A stretch of DNA of 64,000 nt from Warburgia ugandensis (GCA_035236585.1 CP141132.1:48177880-48241879), one strand, 5' to 3'; counted from the stretch's first letter, positions 12,701-26,480 are shown. Translations and numbers: made by a program. The notes: generated by a model not told the origin, from the letters alone.

Positions 12701-14571
12701 TTATGATCCAACCATTACATCTTAGGTCTTTTCCTTTTAATCAAGGGTTTTAATTAATTTTAGAGCTTTTACTCCATTAAGATCCAAGATCATATCCCTT
12801 TATTTTTTGGTCATATTCAATCCATGATCTCAATGGATTTCATCATAATATGATTCATTCAATCCATCCCAAGGATCTGATCATACTTGGTCTCATTAAT
12901 CAAGTGGGTCCTTTTGTATTTTTAGGGTTTTTCTACTATAAAGGGTAGATCCCTCAATTTATCTTAGATCTGTCCCAATAAATCATGGATATCACTTGAT
13001 TTCAATATTATATCATCAGTAAATCAGATCCCCAAGATCTAATCATCTCAGATCTTGAAGATCATGAAAATTAGAAACTTAATTCTTGAAAACAGAATGT
13101 TTCTAGAATGTTTTCATCAATATTATGGTTTCAGAAGAAAATAAACGTTATAAGCTTTTAATATCTTCTTTCTTATCTCAATTTGGAGTTCAGATGACTC
13201 CACAGTTGAACTGTGAAGTTCATAGTCATTCCTAGGGTCTAGATTTGATCTGGGTCCCAACAGACCGGACGACCTAGATTGATCAGGCGGAACTGTCGCC
13301 GCGCGCCTATCACCAAGACCCACGCGTGACACGCTCCCCCGGAACCAGCATTGTTGCATGGCCATTCCTTCAGAATGGCATTGCACATGGCCCACGCATA
13401 CGGAGATGCTACCATAGGGCTAGTCTTCGTACGGCATTTCATAGTGCATCCCGCATCCTGATTTGATTTTGGGAGATCAGACAGTCCACTTTGGACCATC
13501 CAATCAATCCTCTTCAATCAAAGGCTAAAAACTCTATAAAATATCTTGAAATTTTCACCCTAGGGGTTTTGGACCCTTCTAGATCGATTGGACAAATTAG
13601 ATTTTCCATTTGAGCCCTCCATCAACCAAAATTGAAGGGTTCTGGTCCTTACTTCATTTTTATAAAATTTAACCTGAAACTAATTATAGAAAAATAAAAA
13701 TTACATAAAACAACATGAAATAAGTATAAGAAGTGGTTCCACCTACCTAATTAGAGAAAAAACATAGATTTGAAGCCAACCCTTTGATGATAAGATAGCT
13801 TGATAGTCATTTGTTTTGTGATTTTTCGTTGATTGCACCATTGGATCTTGAAATTGATTTAAGGGTTTTGTAAGTAACATAGTCTAGGATTGTATGGATG
13901 GTGAGATTTGTGAGATTCAATTTGGAAAAGAGTGCCTAATTGAATTTAGGTCTCTTGTTCCAATTAGAGAGAGGAGAGAGAAAGTGCAAGAAGGGAGATT
14001 TTTGCGAGTTTTGAAATTTCGAGAAGGAATCTAGATCTAGTTTTTCAAAGTAAGCAAGATGATTTCATGGGAATTTTAATGAAAATTTTTGGAGGGATAT
14101 TTATAGGTGTTTTACATTTTTCATAATTACTTGTAATGATTATGTTTTAATTCATTTAAATATTAAATTAACATTGGATCCTCCACTACCACCTCCTTCT
14201 CCACTAGCAGCTGGTAGTGGTTTGACCACTCATTACATGTTTTTTGTTAATGGTGCTGGATTTATATTTCTAAGTACATTCTAAATATTGATGTCTCATA
14301 TCTCGATTATGGGTAAAATTACCATTTTACCTTTTATTTATAAAAATGAAGAAAATTAAGGATTTTTCATTTTAACTTGGAATTGAATGTACTTAGTGTC
14401 ATTTTGATCAATTTTTCAAGTACATGCATAATTTCTAATTTTTAAATAATTTTTTAATCTCTATAAAAACAGAATTTCCAATAACCTAATATTCTAGCCC
14501 GAAATATCTAAATATTCAAACTAAATTGATTTTCTCAATCAATTTACAAAATTTGGGGTTATTATAGAATA
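9706..14571 (-). repeat. Solo LTR B1 (very long chromovirus LTR) with GAATA target duplication
   Basis: The LTR covers 9711-14566 (4856 bp). On the plus strand it starts TGTGACGACCC, the reverse of the usual chromovirus LTR end, and ends GGGGTTATTATA. The perfect 5-bp duplication GAATA lies at 9706-9710 and 14567-14571, inside the T1 LTR. A second copy, B2, has nearly the same length without its insertion (about 4877 bp). No terminal repeats within it, primer site or gag-pol trace were seen, so it is a long solo LTR rather than a whole element. Open frames at 10425-10682 and 13123-13517 fall in GC-rich LTR parts and look accidental. Confidence 0.88.
10139..10172. other. Hairpin in B1 LTR
   Basis: Arms AGATATTGTAAA (10139-10150) and TTTACAATATCT (10161-10172) are perfect complements around a 10-base loop. 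The same hairpin, with longer arms, is in B2 at 34979-35016. Confidence 0.85.
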
Positions 14572-17500
14572 AGTGAAGATTATTACATGAGAAGATATGC
14601 ATGCTAAGGTGGACCAATGAGGGAAGAGCCTTACTTTTTTATCTTACTTTCTTTTTCTCTTTATCTTTCTCAATCTTTCCATCTTTTTCCTCACTCTTTC
14701 CTATCTCTTTAGACCCTTCCACATAAAATGCCTCTTAAGGAAGCGAGTTCCAGGGACCACCTTAAAAAGGTGGCACCTTCCCCCTGGTTATCTTTAGAGT
14801 TCCTCCTCACCTCCTTTCTAATTTCCACTCACCTTCATAGAGTCCTACTCCTAAGTTCCCTTCTTATCTTAACTTCTTTCCACAACTCTGCCCCACATTA
14901 CCTTTCCCCTTAGGAATCTTTTAGAAAGCCTGAAACTCTATATAAAGCCCATGGGAACTCCATGCATGGGACATAGAGAGAAGGGGAGACGCCACCACCT
15001 TGGATGTCTCCAACAATGCCCTCCATCTTAGCTGCTATCCTTAAGAACTCCACACCTCCTTCCATTCTCAGCCATTCCAAGCTTCATTCCTTCTTGTTTC
15101 CATGCAATTTTTAGGGTTGGTTCTTACATCTTTTCTTTCCTAATTGCTTTTGTTGATTCCTTGTTCTATGTATTTTGTTTTTTAGTTGTTTTCCTTGTTG
15201 TTTGATTCTAGTTTTTTCCTAAGATCCTTGTATCCAAAGGTTACTACTTTTTTTTTATAGCCAATAAATAGTAGCCCTTGCATCAAGTTATTGATTCCTT
15301 AAGGTTGCCAAATTCCTTCCCTTTCCATTGCTTATCATTCCTTGGCTTTGGAATCCATTCCATCTCTCTTTCATTATATTTTTTCTTTTATTCTCTCTTA
15401 GATTCACACACATGCTATTTTGAATGCATATCAAATAGAAAGGGTTGGATTAGGATTGGGTTATATTTCATGTTCTTGAAAGTGGTGCACATTTCTTTCT
15501 ATACATATGCAACATGCGCACACTTTTGTAATGCTCCAATGAAATAAATTAAATTTGATTCAAGCGCACTTGTCTTGGAGTGTTTCTCATTCTTTAAATT
15601 CTTTAAATCTTGATCATCTTGCTTGTTGAATTACATGAATCATGTTCCTTTTGATGTCCACTCTTTCATGGATAACGTGCATCATTCTAGTTTGAGTTTC
15701 CATCCCATTTTCCATACACATCCTTCTATTTCATGCATCCAAGTCATCATATGTCCATGCACACCTTAATTGCTTAGCTTTTTAGCAACCCATTTTGCTC
15801 TTTAGTTTATTTAGTTTGCTTGATTTAGATTTCATGTGCACAAGCGTAAATACATGCACTCCAAGCCTATTACTTATTACATGTTCCAAGCATATAGTTG
15901 CACTCTTGAGTAAAAATTTTATTTACTAATTAGATCAAAACATTCATTTGAAATCCCTGAGTGCTACACCATTCACAAGAACATAATAAAAACAATTATA
16001 AATACAATATATATTACAAGGTAATTAAAACCAAATCCAATATCAAGCCAAGGTCAAAACCAAAGCCGAAACTAGAGGCGCCATCAAAGTAACAACAATG
16101 AGTTTGAGAAAGCATAATAACATGTCCCAAGGTCTATCCATCATAATACTCCACCATGCACTAAGTAATATGTCCACAGTTATATATGTATCATAAACAA
16201 ACTTAATCATATATACGTACAGCCCATATTGAAGCTTGAAATGAAGTCTGCTCAACCACTTACATTAACTATTTACTACAATGAGATACTAGTGGTCCCC
16301 ACTGCTTTCGCTAATCTTTCATCTATTTGCCTTTTCTGCAGCCACGCTCAATATCTGAGGTATTACAAAACAAAGCAATGCCTTAGCAAACTATTGCCTA
16401 TGTAGGTACATAGACATTTAATGTAACAAAATCATATCATGAATAGAATAACTCAAATAGCAAATAATTGGGGTGAGCATAATTCACAGTATCCACATAA
16501 TACAAATGCAATAAATCATGCAAATGTGAGGAATAATAATAACATATGTGATAAAACATGAATTACATCGAATCAAGGCATGATCTGATAAAAATCTCAA
16601 ATGAGCATAATGTCAATGGGTGGGGCACCCCAAAATATGTGGGTCCCATGAGTGTCCTATGCACTCATGCAGCAAGTCATGAGTACTCATACCAATCCCC
16701 TGGGTGTCGTGACACCTAGGCTCAAAATTATATGCCAATGCTAAAATGCTCACAATGCATACCACATAGAACAATAGTATGGATCATCATGTTGCGATGG
16801 TAACCATGCTCCTTGGTCTGCTAACTGCTGCTCCTCGTTGACACCAAAATGGGAGACTAGGCGTGCGTCTCGCATGGGTGGGAATCAAAATCACAGCGTG
16901 GACTACCCATGATACCACTCCCTATAGTGTTGGCCATCTATCAGTAGATGTCTATCATCTCATAATCACAAAGGGTGAGAGGCTAACCCCATATCCCTCC
17001 TAGCATGACATCCATCAGGTGAAAGCACCCGTCATAAATCACAAATACCAAGAAAATCATCCAAATTTTAGTGAGTAATAAAAGGATGTATACAATCCAT
17101 CAAATAACAGATATATAAGATCCCCAAGTAACAAAACCGAAATAAGAAAGATCAATCATCAAATCTCCTCAACACACCATCAAAATCTCATGTTCATGAT
17201 AACATATAAAATCACAAATCACAAATACACGTGTAAAAGAACCCATGCTACATACAAATCCCAATTAACCAAGATGCCATGATGAATGTGGTTTTCATTT
17301 GTTACAAGGTATAAAACCGATGTCATGATAGTATAGGATTTCAAAATGAAAATATACCAACATTAAATGTCATCACCTACCTCAATGAGGGAAGTAATCA
17401 AATCAGGCACATAATCCTCTTAACTCGCTTCCTCTAATGTACCTTCCAGTACCACAGTACTATACTACGTTATTCATTACCCTCTATGTACTCCATTGTA

Positions 17501-18467
17501 AAATTTACTCTTCACTTGTATCAATTGATGTTCATCATATCTCAATTTATAAGTCAATTTGTTTCAAGATCCTCTAATCTAGCATCTGATCTAGATCAAT
17601 GGTCCAGATAATTTAATTTACTCTTATTCAAGTTAATCTATGTCTTATAATCAGTTTTCATTCCATCTTAGTGATCATCTACTACATCTAATGGTCAATT
17701 TGAGTTATGATCAGCTAAATTAATGTTGCTTGATCACAAAAAGGCTCAATTACTCCATCTCATTGGATTTCAAGGTGATCCAACTGTTGGATAGTTATTT
17801 ATTGCCTCAATTTATAATTAGATCACTAATTCTAGTCTTAATTATCATAGGTAGTTCAATTCCAAGTTATCTAACAATTCAAGTGTATATCTATGATTTG
17901 TATCTTGATCTGACGATCTAATCTGTGATGACTCGGGTTTTTATATGGTGCAAATTTGATAAAAGAGGCGAGATCTCTTGTTTTATAAATATGAAATGCA
18001 AGAAAATCTTTTTCGTTTTGGAAAACAATCTTTTGTATAAAACCCCGAGTGTCAAAACACATTTTCCAATTATCTAGACATAGCATAATTTTAAATCAAC
18101 ATTATTCCCAAGAAAGTATTAGTCACAGCCTCAGCTATAGAGAGTAACAACAATCAAGTAACATTGAAAGATAAAGTAGGGGTTTACTTACTTGCACTTA
18201 GTCTGGGTGTCTTTTGTTACAAGCGTTCCTTGCCCTTAAGTGTTTACTTTGTGTCTGAAAAATGTTGAGGATTGGGTGAGTATATACTATACTCAGTAGG
18301 AGTCTATCACTATTAGTTTTATAATGCATGCGATGTTTAAAATCATATGCTTCTTTCAAAACATGTGCATGTCTGAATACTCAAGTTCATTATTGAGATT
18401 AAAAACCATCATTGAATTGGAATATTGACAACTTAAGGAAATCACATAATCCAAGTCGAAAGTATCA

Positions 18468-18486
18468 TATATATATATATATATAT
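18468..18486. repeat. AT microsatellite in A2 LTR
   Basis: About nine AT units in a row; the same spot in the other A LTRs has only four or so (for example 22441-22450), so the run expanded in this copy. Confidence 0.9.
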
Positions 18487-20068
18487 CATAACATAATGAT
18501 ATGCATAAGATGCTTCATTGAATCCAACTCATGGATAGCTAGTATGGTATGGTCGACCAACCTCATATCATACTATATGCAATGCAAATAAGTCCACGAA
18601 ACCATAGGGTCCAACTATGCCCACGACCTCACCACCGTGTGGTCCCCAGGTACCTAGGGACACAGGATCATATACCTCCACGGGGCATATGACACTTCGA
18701 CCCAGTGCCGTGACACCAATGGTAGCCCCCTATACCACATGCAGTCGAAGCAGGGACATGCCCTTTTTGGGCGTGGTACCCATCCACCTAATAGTGGTAG
18801 AGGCTGGGAGGCCACCCCAAACCTCTCAGCATAGCGCCCATTAGCTTATTAGCCCAAATCATGTATGATCAAACAAGCCAAAAACCTCTTTTCAAAACCT
18901 GCCCTCTTTGGGTCCCTCACAACTGCCTACCCAGTGTCTTTTTGGCACTCCAGCGTCTTTTGGTAACCCTCAAGGACATGCAATCTTTCAAAAACTCAAT
19001 GCTCACAAATCATGCAATATATGCATTTGTTTGCAAAACATATCTATGCATAATGTATATACAATTATTTGCAAAACACATCTATGCCAAAACACATCTA
19101 TGCATAAAGCATTTATCATATATATTCTCAATTAAGTAATGCTAAACAAGTTGTATAACTTATACTTAAAACATACATAAAAAAATCATGGCTCTTAAAA
19201 AGTCTAGTAGCGATAGAGCACCTACATGGCTAGGTCGCACTAACCCCTTTGTCCTCGTATGCTCCTGAACATGGTTTGGGGAATCAAGGTTAGTTTGGCC
19301 TATCTTTTATAGGTTTAAAGTGGTTGGTCTTACTACTTAGGCATTAAGGGTTCATCCCCATGCCTATGGGTGTCCTAAGGTCCTAATTGGGCCTTGGTAT
19401 CATCAGTTTTCCAAAGGTTTAGTGGCCACACGCCACCATCCTATTCTAAGGGTCGTGCTCACCTTTGATTGGGCCTTGATCAGGGATTTTATAGTTTGGG
19501 TGTGTCCTTGTCGTCGACACGGACACAATGCCTTTCACGGCGCCTCAATCAGAGCTCTAGATCTCAAGTTATAAGCTTTTTAATATCACATGTACATAAA
19601 GGCCTTTAAGAGGTGGAAATCCCAGAATGCTCGCGTGTTGCGCGTCAGCGGCATGCGCCCCAGTGGGCGCGTCTGCAGATGCGCTGGATTTCCCGCCCAT
19701 CTTTTTCATTTGTGGGGGCATCCACGGACGCGCCCGCTGGTTTCTCTTGAACGCGGACGACATGTTTCATTTCGTTTGTTGGGGAACCAGGGCCTCCTCG
19801 GGACGCCCTTGTTCGACCTTGCCAAACCAGTGTGGCCCAGGGATTTTCCTTGGGTCCTTTGTGACTCTCCAGGGCCCATTTTTGCATGATTTTTCATGCA
19901 AAAACTTAAGGAAACTGAGCTTAGGACTAATGTGAAGACGGGTTTTGAGGGATCTTGGGCATACCTGGCTCGTTGCTGGGTTTTTCTCCACGTTTCTTCT
20001 CTTGGTTGCTTCTCCAAAATGGGTTTTTCCCAAGCTTTTGGGCTGCCATTAGAGGAGCCCAAGAGCTT

Positions 20069-20076
20069 TATTTATA
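20069..20076 (-). promoter_or_regulatory. TATA-like box in A2 LTR
   Basis: Minus-strand TATAAATA, conserved in both A3 LTRs (23997-24004 and 31137-31144). It lies in the 5' third of the LTR, where the element promoter is expected. Activity is not shown. Confidence 0.55.
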
Positions 20077-21902
20077 GAGCTATAAGATGGTTCTAGAGGG
20101 GGCTCTCACTACCCTTGAATGGCGGTGGAGCAACCTCCAAAATGGTGGTGATTTCTCCTCCAATCACCGCCGTTCTAGAACCCTCTGGGAGGTTGAAGAT
20201 GAGGGGTGCCCGTATCAAAATGGGCCACTGTGTTTTGCAGGCTAAATCCGTTTTTTAGTGAAAATTACATTTTTGCCCCTGGGTGATTTTTGTCTTGTTG
20301 GATTCCTTTTTCTGAGACGCACCTAATGGTACCATTTTTAGGACCAAATTTCTGGGTTCATTCAAGGTAAATAGTGAAATGACCAAAATACCCTTATCTT
20401 CAAAAACTGAACTTTTCATTGCTAACTTGGGATTTTAATGTTACAAAATTGGAGTCATTACATAATCACTCTCTCTTCAATCAATTCTAAAATTTGTGCT
20501 AAGATTAATGATCAAGATCACTTTCTAAGACGGATACACATGATCTAGTCATTAAATCCATCAATCCACCTCTTCAATCATATAATTGTCCAAGTTCTAG
20601 GGCTTGATCATCCCTCGATCGTCCTGATTTAAATTCTTGGATGACATTTTAAAGATTTGATCTTACTAGATGTGTTCAGATCATGATTCTGATGCTAAAT
20701 TCATGTCTGCATCATTAAGATGAGGCCAATTAACGTCTTGGATAAAAAATCAGGCTTATATAGCCTCCTAAATTTTCAATTTAGTGTTTCATATCAATTT
20801 CTAATGGTCCAGATCAAAATCAGGATAGAAAATACCAAAAGATAGTGTCCCCAAAATGTACAACATCTAAGATGTGTGCATGAGCATCTCGGTCACCTGA
20901 GCGCACGCATGTGTTGTAATAATCCCAATTTTTGTAATTGATTGAGAAAATCAATTAAAGTTTGAGTTTCAGAAATTTCGGACTAGAATATTAGGGTTAT
21001 TTAGAATGTACTTCTTATATAAGTATAATCAAGGGATAAGACATGTATAATTGAAATTGAACTCAACAAACCCTTCAGAATGACTATAAGCACGACAAAT
21101 TCTGAACTCGGATGAAAAATCCTTAATTTTCTTTATTTTATGGACAAAAGGGTAAAATAGTAATTTTACCCAAAATAATATTTGAGACATAAAAATTTAG
21201 AATGTTCTAATAAATACAAATCCAACACTACTAAGTATGCTCAATTCCGAGATCATGGGAATAAACCCTAATTTTTATACATAAAGGGCAAAATGGTCTT
21301 TTTATACTATGTGGGGCCCACATGGGGCCCACAAGGGACCTAAAAGGAATCCAATGACCAGACCATGTAAAATCATAGGTCAAACCACTACCAGCTAGTA
21401 GTGGAGAAAAAGGTGGTGGTGGAGAATCCAATGCTAATTAAATAATAAAAAGAATAAACCATAATCATTACACATAATCATGAAAAACACCCAAAATGTC
21501 CATAAATACACGCCCAAAAATCCTCTAAAAATGTTCATAAAATTTTCACAAAATTATTTTGACTTCCCCTACAAAACCAAACATAGATCCATTCCCAAAA
21601 TCCCAAAAGATTTCTTTCTTTCATTTTCTCTCTCCTGTCTCTAGATTGGAACAAGAGACCTAAATTCAATTAGGCACTTTGTTCCAGTTCAAATATCACA
21701 GATTGCACCATATAAAATTTTCTACCATATCTTAGCTACAAAACACCCAAAGAAATTTCATGATCCAATGGCTCAAACAACATAAATCATATGACAAGTG
21801 GATCTTGGGATATCTTATCATTAAACTGGTATTCTCTTAATTTGGGCTATATAACCGATGTTTTTCTCCAATCAGGTAGGTGGAACTATTTCCTAGACAT
21901 AT

Positions 21903-24433
21903 TGTGACGACCCGAGTTTTATATGATGCAAATTTGATAAAAAGGCGAGATCTCTTGTTCTATAAATATGAAATGCATGAAAATCTTTTTGTTTTCGAAA
22001 ACAATCTTTTGTATAAAACCCCAAGTGTCAAAACACATTTTTCAATTATCTAGCCATGGCATAGTTTTAAATTGAATCTATTCCCAAGAAAGTGTTAGTC
22101 ACAGCCTCAGCTATAGAGAGTAACTACAATTAAGTAACATTGAAAGATAAGGTAGGGGTTTACTTACTTGCACTTAGTTTGGGTGTCTTTTGTCACAAGC
22201 GTTCCTTTCCCTTAAGTGTTTACTTTGTGTCTAAAAAATATTGAGAATTGGGTGAGTATATACTATACTCAGTAGGAGTCCATCACTACTAGTTTTATAA
22301 TGCATGCGATGTTTAAAATTACATGCTCTTTCAAAACATGTGCATGTTTGAACACTCAAGTTCAATATCGAGATTAAAAACCATCATCGAATTGGAAAAT
22401 TGACGACTTAAGGAAATCACATAATCCAAGTCAAAAGTATCATATATATATCATAACATAATGGTGTGCATAAGATGCACTACTGAATCCAACTCATGGA
22501 TATATGGTATGGTTGACCAACCTCATGCCATGCCATATGTAATGCAAATAAATCCTCAAACCATATGGTCCAATTATGCCCATGACCTCACCGCCGTGTG
22601 GTCCCCGGGTACCTAGGGACACAGGATCATTTACCTCCATGGGGCATATGACACTTTGACCCAGTGCCGTGACACCAGTGGTAGCCCCCTGTACCACATG
22701 CAGTCGAAGCAGAGACATGCCCTTTTTGGGCGTGGTACCCATCCACCTAATAGTGGTAGAGGCCGGGAGGCCACCCCAAACCTCTCAGTATAGCGCCCAC
22801 GAGCTTATTAGCCCAAATCATGTACGATCAGAAAATCCAAAAACCTCTTTTTCAAAACCTGCCCTCTTTGGGTCTCTCACAACTGCCTTACCAGCATTTT
22901 TTGGGCACTCTAGCGTCTTTTGGTAACCCTCAAGGACATGCAATTTTCCAAGAACTCAATGCTCACAAATCATGCAATATAATTATTTGCAAAGCATGTC
23001 TATGCATAATGTTTTTATCCTATGCATGCTGAATTCATTTATATGCTAAACAAGTCATCAAATAAGTCATGCTAAACAAGTCATATACGTATACTTAAAA
23101 TATGCAGTCTCAAAACAATCATGGCTCTTTTTAAAAGTCTAGTAGCGATAGAGCACCTACCTAGCTAGGTCGCGGTAATCCCCTTGTTCTCGTATGCTCC
23201 TGAACATGGTTTGGGGAATCAATGTTAGTTTGGCCTATCTTTTATAGGTTTTAGAGTGGTTGGTCTTACTATTTAGGCATTAAGGGTTCATCCCCATGCC
23301 TGTGGGTATCCTAAGGTCCTAATTGGGCCTTGGTATCATCAAGTTTTCAAGGATTTAGTGGCCCCAGGCCACTACCATAGTCTAAGGGTCGTACTCACCT
23401 TAGATTGGGCCTTGATCAGGTATTTTATAGTTAAGGTCTGTCTGTGTCGTCAACATAGACACAACGCCTTTCGCGGCGCCTCAATCGGAGCTCTAGATCT
23501 CAAGTTATAAGCTTTTTAATATCACGTGTACATAAAAGGTCAAACCAAGCGAGGTGGAAGCTTGGGATGCTAACGCATCCCGCATTAGCGGCAGGCGCCT
23601 TAGCGGGCGCGTCTGCAGACGCACCCTACTTCCGCCCGGCTTTTTCATTTGCGGGCGCATACACGCCCGCTGGTTTCTCTCGAATGCGGATGACGCGTTT
23701 TGTTCGTTGGGGAACCGGGGCATCCTTAGGACGCCCTAGTTCGACCCTATCAAACCAGTGCGGCCCAGGGATCGTCCCTGGGTCCTTTGTGACACTCTAG
23801 GGCTCTGTTTTGCATGATTTTACATACAAAAACTTAGGGAAACTTAGCCTAGGACAAAGGGGAAGACGGGTTTTGAGGGATTTTAAGCATACCTGGTTCA
23901 TTGCCGGGTTTTTCTCCACATTTCTCCTTTTGGTTGCTTCTCCAAAATGGGTTTTTCCCAAGCTTTTAGGCTGCCATTAGAGGCCCCCAAGAGCTCTATT
24001 TATAGAGCTATAAGAGGGTTCTGGAGGGGGCTCTCACCGCCCATGAATGGCGGTGGAGAAACCTCCAGAATGGCAGTGATTTCTCCTCCAAACACCACCA
24101 TTCTAGAACCCTCTAGGAGGTTGAAGAAAGGGGGTGCCCGTATCAAAATGGGCCCCTGTGTTTTTCAAGCTAAATCCGTTTTTTAATGAAAATTACATTT
24201 TTGCCCCTGAACTTCAAAGGGCCATAACTTGCTCATTTTAACTCTATTTTGGGTGATTTTGGTCTTGTTGGATTCCTTTTTCTGAGATGCACCTAATGGT
24301 ACCATTTTCAGGACCAAATTTTTGGGTTCAGCTAGGATAAATAGGGAAATAACCAAAATACCCTTATTTCAAAAAAGTGAACTTTTCATTGCTAACTTGG
24401 GATTTTAATGTTATAAAAATTGGAGTCATTACA
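21903..24433 (-). repeat. 3' LTR of A3
   Basis: 2531 bp, TG...CA ends (plus strand TGTGACGACCC to GAGTCATTACA). It is followed in element order by CATAT and preceded by the polypurine tract. Nearly the same length as the 5' LTR (2523 bp). Confidence 0.96.
23997..24004 (-). promoter_or_regulatory. TATA-like box in A3 3' LTR
   Basis: Minus-strand TATAAATA followed by GAGCTCTTGGG, the same as in the 5' LTR and nearly as in A2. Confidence 0.55.
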
Positions 24434-24447
24434 TTCTTACCCCTTAG
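24434..24447 (-). other. Polypurine tract of A3
   Basis: Minus-strand CTAAGGGGTAAGAA directly before the 3' LTR start. It would prime plus-strand DNA synthesis. A related tract (AGGGGGGGAAGAG) stands before LTR H1 at 39464-39476. Confidence 0.85.
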
Positions 24448-24486
24448 GAGAATTTTGCCCCCAAAATTCTACAATATATACAGTCA

Positions 24487-24660
24487 AAAGATCTCAAGGT
24501 ACTTTTCTCGCATTTCTGACTCCAGTTCCCAAGTCTCTTCTTCCATGTGCAAATTTCTCCACAAAACTTTGACTAAGGGTATGTCCTTGTTCCCCAGCTT
24601 CTTACTCTTACAATCCAGGATCTCAACTGGTCTCGTCTCTAGCTTGAGATCCTCTGTCAA
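24487..24660 (-). pseudogene. Chromodomain at the pol end of A3
   Basis: The last part of pol reads RPVEILDCKSKKLGNKDIPL and then VKVLWRNLHMEEETWELE. This is the chromodomain found at the end of integrase in Tekay/Del chromoviruses, including the conserved aromatic and acidic positions (VLWRN, EEETWE). In the family it steers insertion toward chromatin bearing particular histone marks. It places A3 firmly among the chromoviruses. Confidence 0.93.
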
Positions 24661-25980
24661 CTCTATGGGTACCTGGTTGATGACATGAGCAGGGTCAGGC
24701 ACATACCTCCTTAGCATAGATATATGGAATACGTTATGCACTTCAGATAGCTGAGGGGGTAGTGCGATCCTGTAGGCCACTTTTCCCACTTTCTCCAGGA
24801 TTTCAAAAGGTCCTATATAACGTGGACTAATCTTGCCTTTGATACCGAACCGCATAACTCCTTTAGTGGGAGATATCTTCAGGAAAACGTGCTCTCCTAT
24901 GTCGAATTCTAATGGTCTCCTCCTTCGATCAGCATAGCTCTTTTGGCGGCTTTGAGCTATGAGGAGTCGTATTCTTATGAGTTTGACATTCTCGGGGCAT
25001 TGCTCCACCAGCTCGAACTAGAGCACCCTGGACTCTCCAACGTCACTCCAACTGGTGGGTGATCGACAGGGTCTCCCATAGAGCGCCTCGTATGGAGCTA
25101 TGCCAATGCTCGACTGAAAGCTGTTGTTGTACGCGAACTCTACTAGTGGTAGGTTTTCATCCTAGCTCTGCTTCCAATCAAGGGCACAGGTTCGCAACAT
25201 ATCTTCGACTATCTGGATCGTGCGCTCTGACTGTCCATCGGTCTGTGGGTGGAAGGCTGTGCTATAGTTCAAGGAAGATCCTAAGGATTTTTGGAAGACT
25301 TCCAAAGTTGCGAAGTGAAGCAGCTATCCCTATTTGAAGTGATACTAAGGGGTATGCCATGTAAACTCACTATCTCTTTGATGTATAGCTGAGATAGGCT
25401 ATCAGTGGATTGGGTATGGCGTATAGGAAGGAAATGGGCTGTCTTAGTCAATCTATCAACAATTACCCAGATCATGTCATGACCCTTAGAGGTCTTGGGT
25501 AACCCTATGATGAAGTCCATGGTAATATGGTCCCATTTCCATTTGGGTAACTCAAGGGGTTGTAACAATCCCGCAGGTCTTTGATGTTCAGCCTTTACTT
25601 GTTGACATGTTAGACACTTTGCCACAAATTCCCCTATGTCTCTTTTCATAACATCCCACGAATATTGTCTCTTTAAGTCTTGGTACATCTTAGTTCCTCC
25701 CGGGTGTATAGTATACTTAGACCGATGAGCCTCTTTTAAGATTTCTTGTTTTAACTCTTCATTAGTTGGTACCACTAATCTTCCTTGCATGTAGATGCTA
25801 CCATCTTCCTCTTTAGTAAACCCTGGTTTTCCTATGAAAGCTTGTATATCCGGATCTCCCTTCTGTTCTTGCTTAACCTTTTCATTAATAGCTGACTTTA
25901 TTATTAGACCTGCCATAACGATCTTGTGCTTACTTATATCTGGTTTCCATGTGATTACTTCTTGTAATAGCTTCCATCTC
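24660..25980 (-). pseudogene. Integrase region of A3
   Basis: The zinc-binding part is visible near 25600-25720 ([17 protein letters not shown], then [14 protein letters not shown]). The catalytic core starts near 25550 ([21 protein letters not shown], the first acidic residue in TMDF) and continues with [16 protein letters not shown] at about 25425-25470. The C-terminal part near 24740-24960 has AQSRQKSYADRRRRPLEF, SPTKGVMRFGIKGKISPRYI and VHNVFHISMLRRYVPD, the usual Tekay linker to the chromodomain. The region contains breaks and is not a working gene. Confidence 0.93.
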
Positions 25981-26009
25981 TTAGTTAATAAACTTGCACA
26001 CATCCCTTA

Positions 26010-26480
26010 GGGTTTTCTACTTAATGCATCAGCTACCACATTAGCTTTTCCAGGTTGATAATGAATGGAGAAGTCATAGTCTTTTAAGTATTCCATCCAT
26101 CTTCTTTGTCGTATGTTTAAGTCTTGTTGGGAAAAGATATATTTAAGACTCTTATGATCTATAAAAACTTCAAACTTTTCCCCATATAAATAATGTCTCC
26201 AGATTCGCAAGGCAAAGACTATGGTTGCTAATTCCAAGTCATGGGTCGGGTAATTGACTTCATGCTTCTTGAGTTGCCGAGAAGCATAAGCAATTACCTT
26301 CCCATGTTGCATAAGTACGCAGCCTAGTCCTTGCTGCGAGGCGTCGCTGTATATCTCAAATTCGCCACTTCCTGAAGGTAAGGTAAGGATAGGTGCTATA
26401 GTTAACCTTTTGTTTACTTCCTGGAAGCTTTCCTCACATTTATCAGTCCATTCAAATCTTGTGTCTTTCCTGGTTAGCTT
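26010..26480 (-). pseudogene. RNase H region of A3
   Basis: [20 protein letters not shown] near 26300-26370, then [39 protein letters not shown] and finally [17 protein letters not shown], in standard Ty3/gypsy order. It follows the RT and precedes the integrase. Fossil. Confidence 0.93.

Larger units (their letters stand above)
17919..20467 (-). repeat. Solo LTR A2 with TAATC target duplication
   Basis: The LTR spans 17924-20462 (2539 bp), on the plus strand from TGTGATGACTC to GAGTCATTACA. The perfect duplication TAATC is at 17919-17923 and 20463-20467. It is close to both LTRs of element A3 throughout, including the GC-rich antisense-open block (18600-18900), the TATA-like motif and the hairpin at 18277-18295. 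It is inserted in LTR C. There is no internal region. Confidence 0.95.

Noticed and set aside
13123-13517. Pair of overlapping minus-strand frames of about 90 residues
   Set aside because: Inside LTR B1, in the same GC-rich patch as 31780-32040 of B2; not preserved as one frame between the copies.
9711-14566. B considered as a whole non-autonomous element
   Set aside because: No terminal direct repeats, primer site or polypurine tract inside; ends and size fit one long solo LTR.
19590-20062. Several overlapping open frames on both strands of about 80-118 residues
   Set aside because: All fall in the GC-rich part of LTR A2; overlapping frames on both strands and lack of any known domain point to base composition.
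24377-24688. Plus-strand open frame of about 100 residues
   Set aside because: Antisense to the chromodomain and polypurine tract of A3, where the minus-strand reading is well supported.
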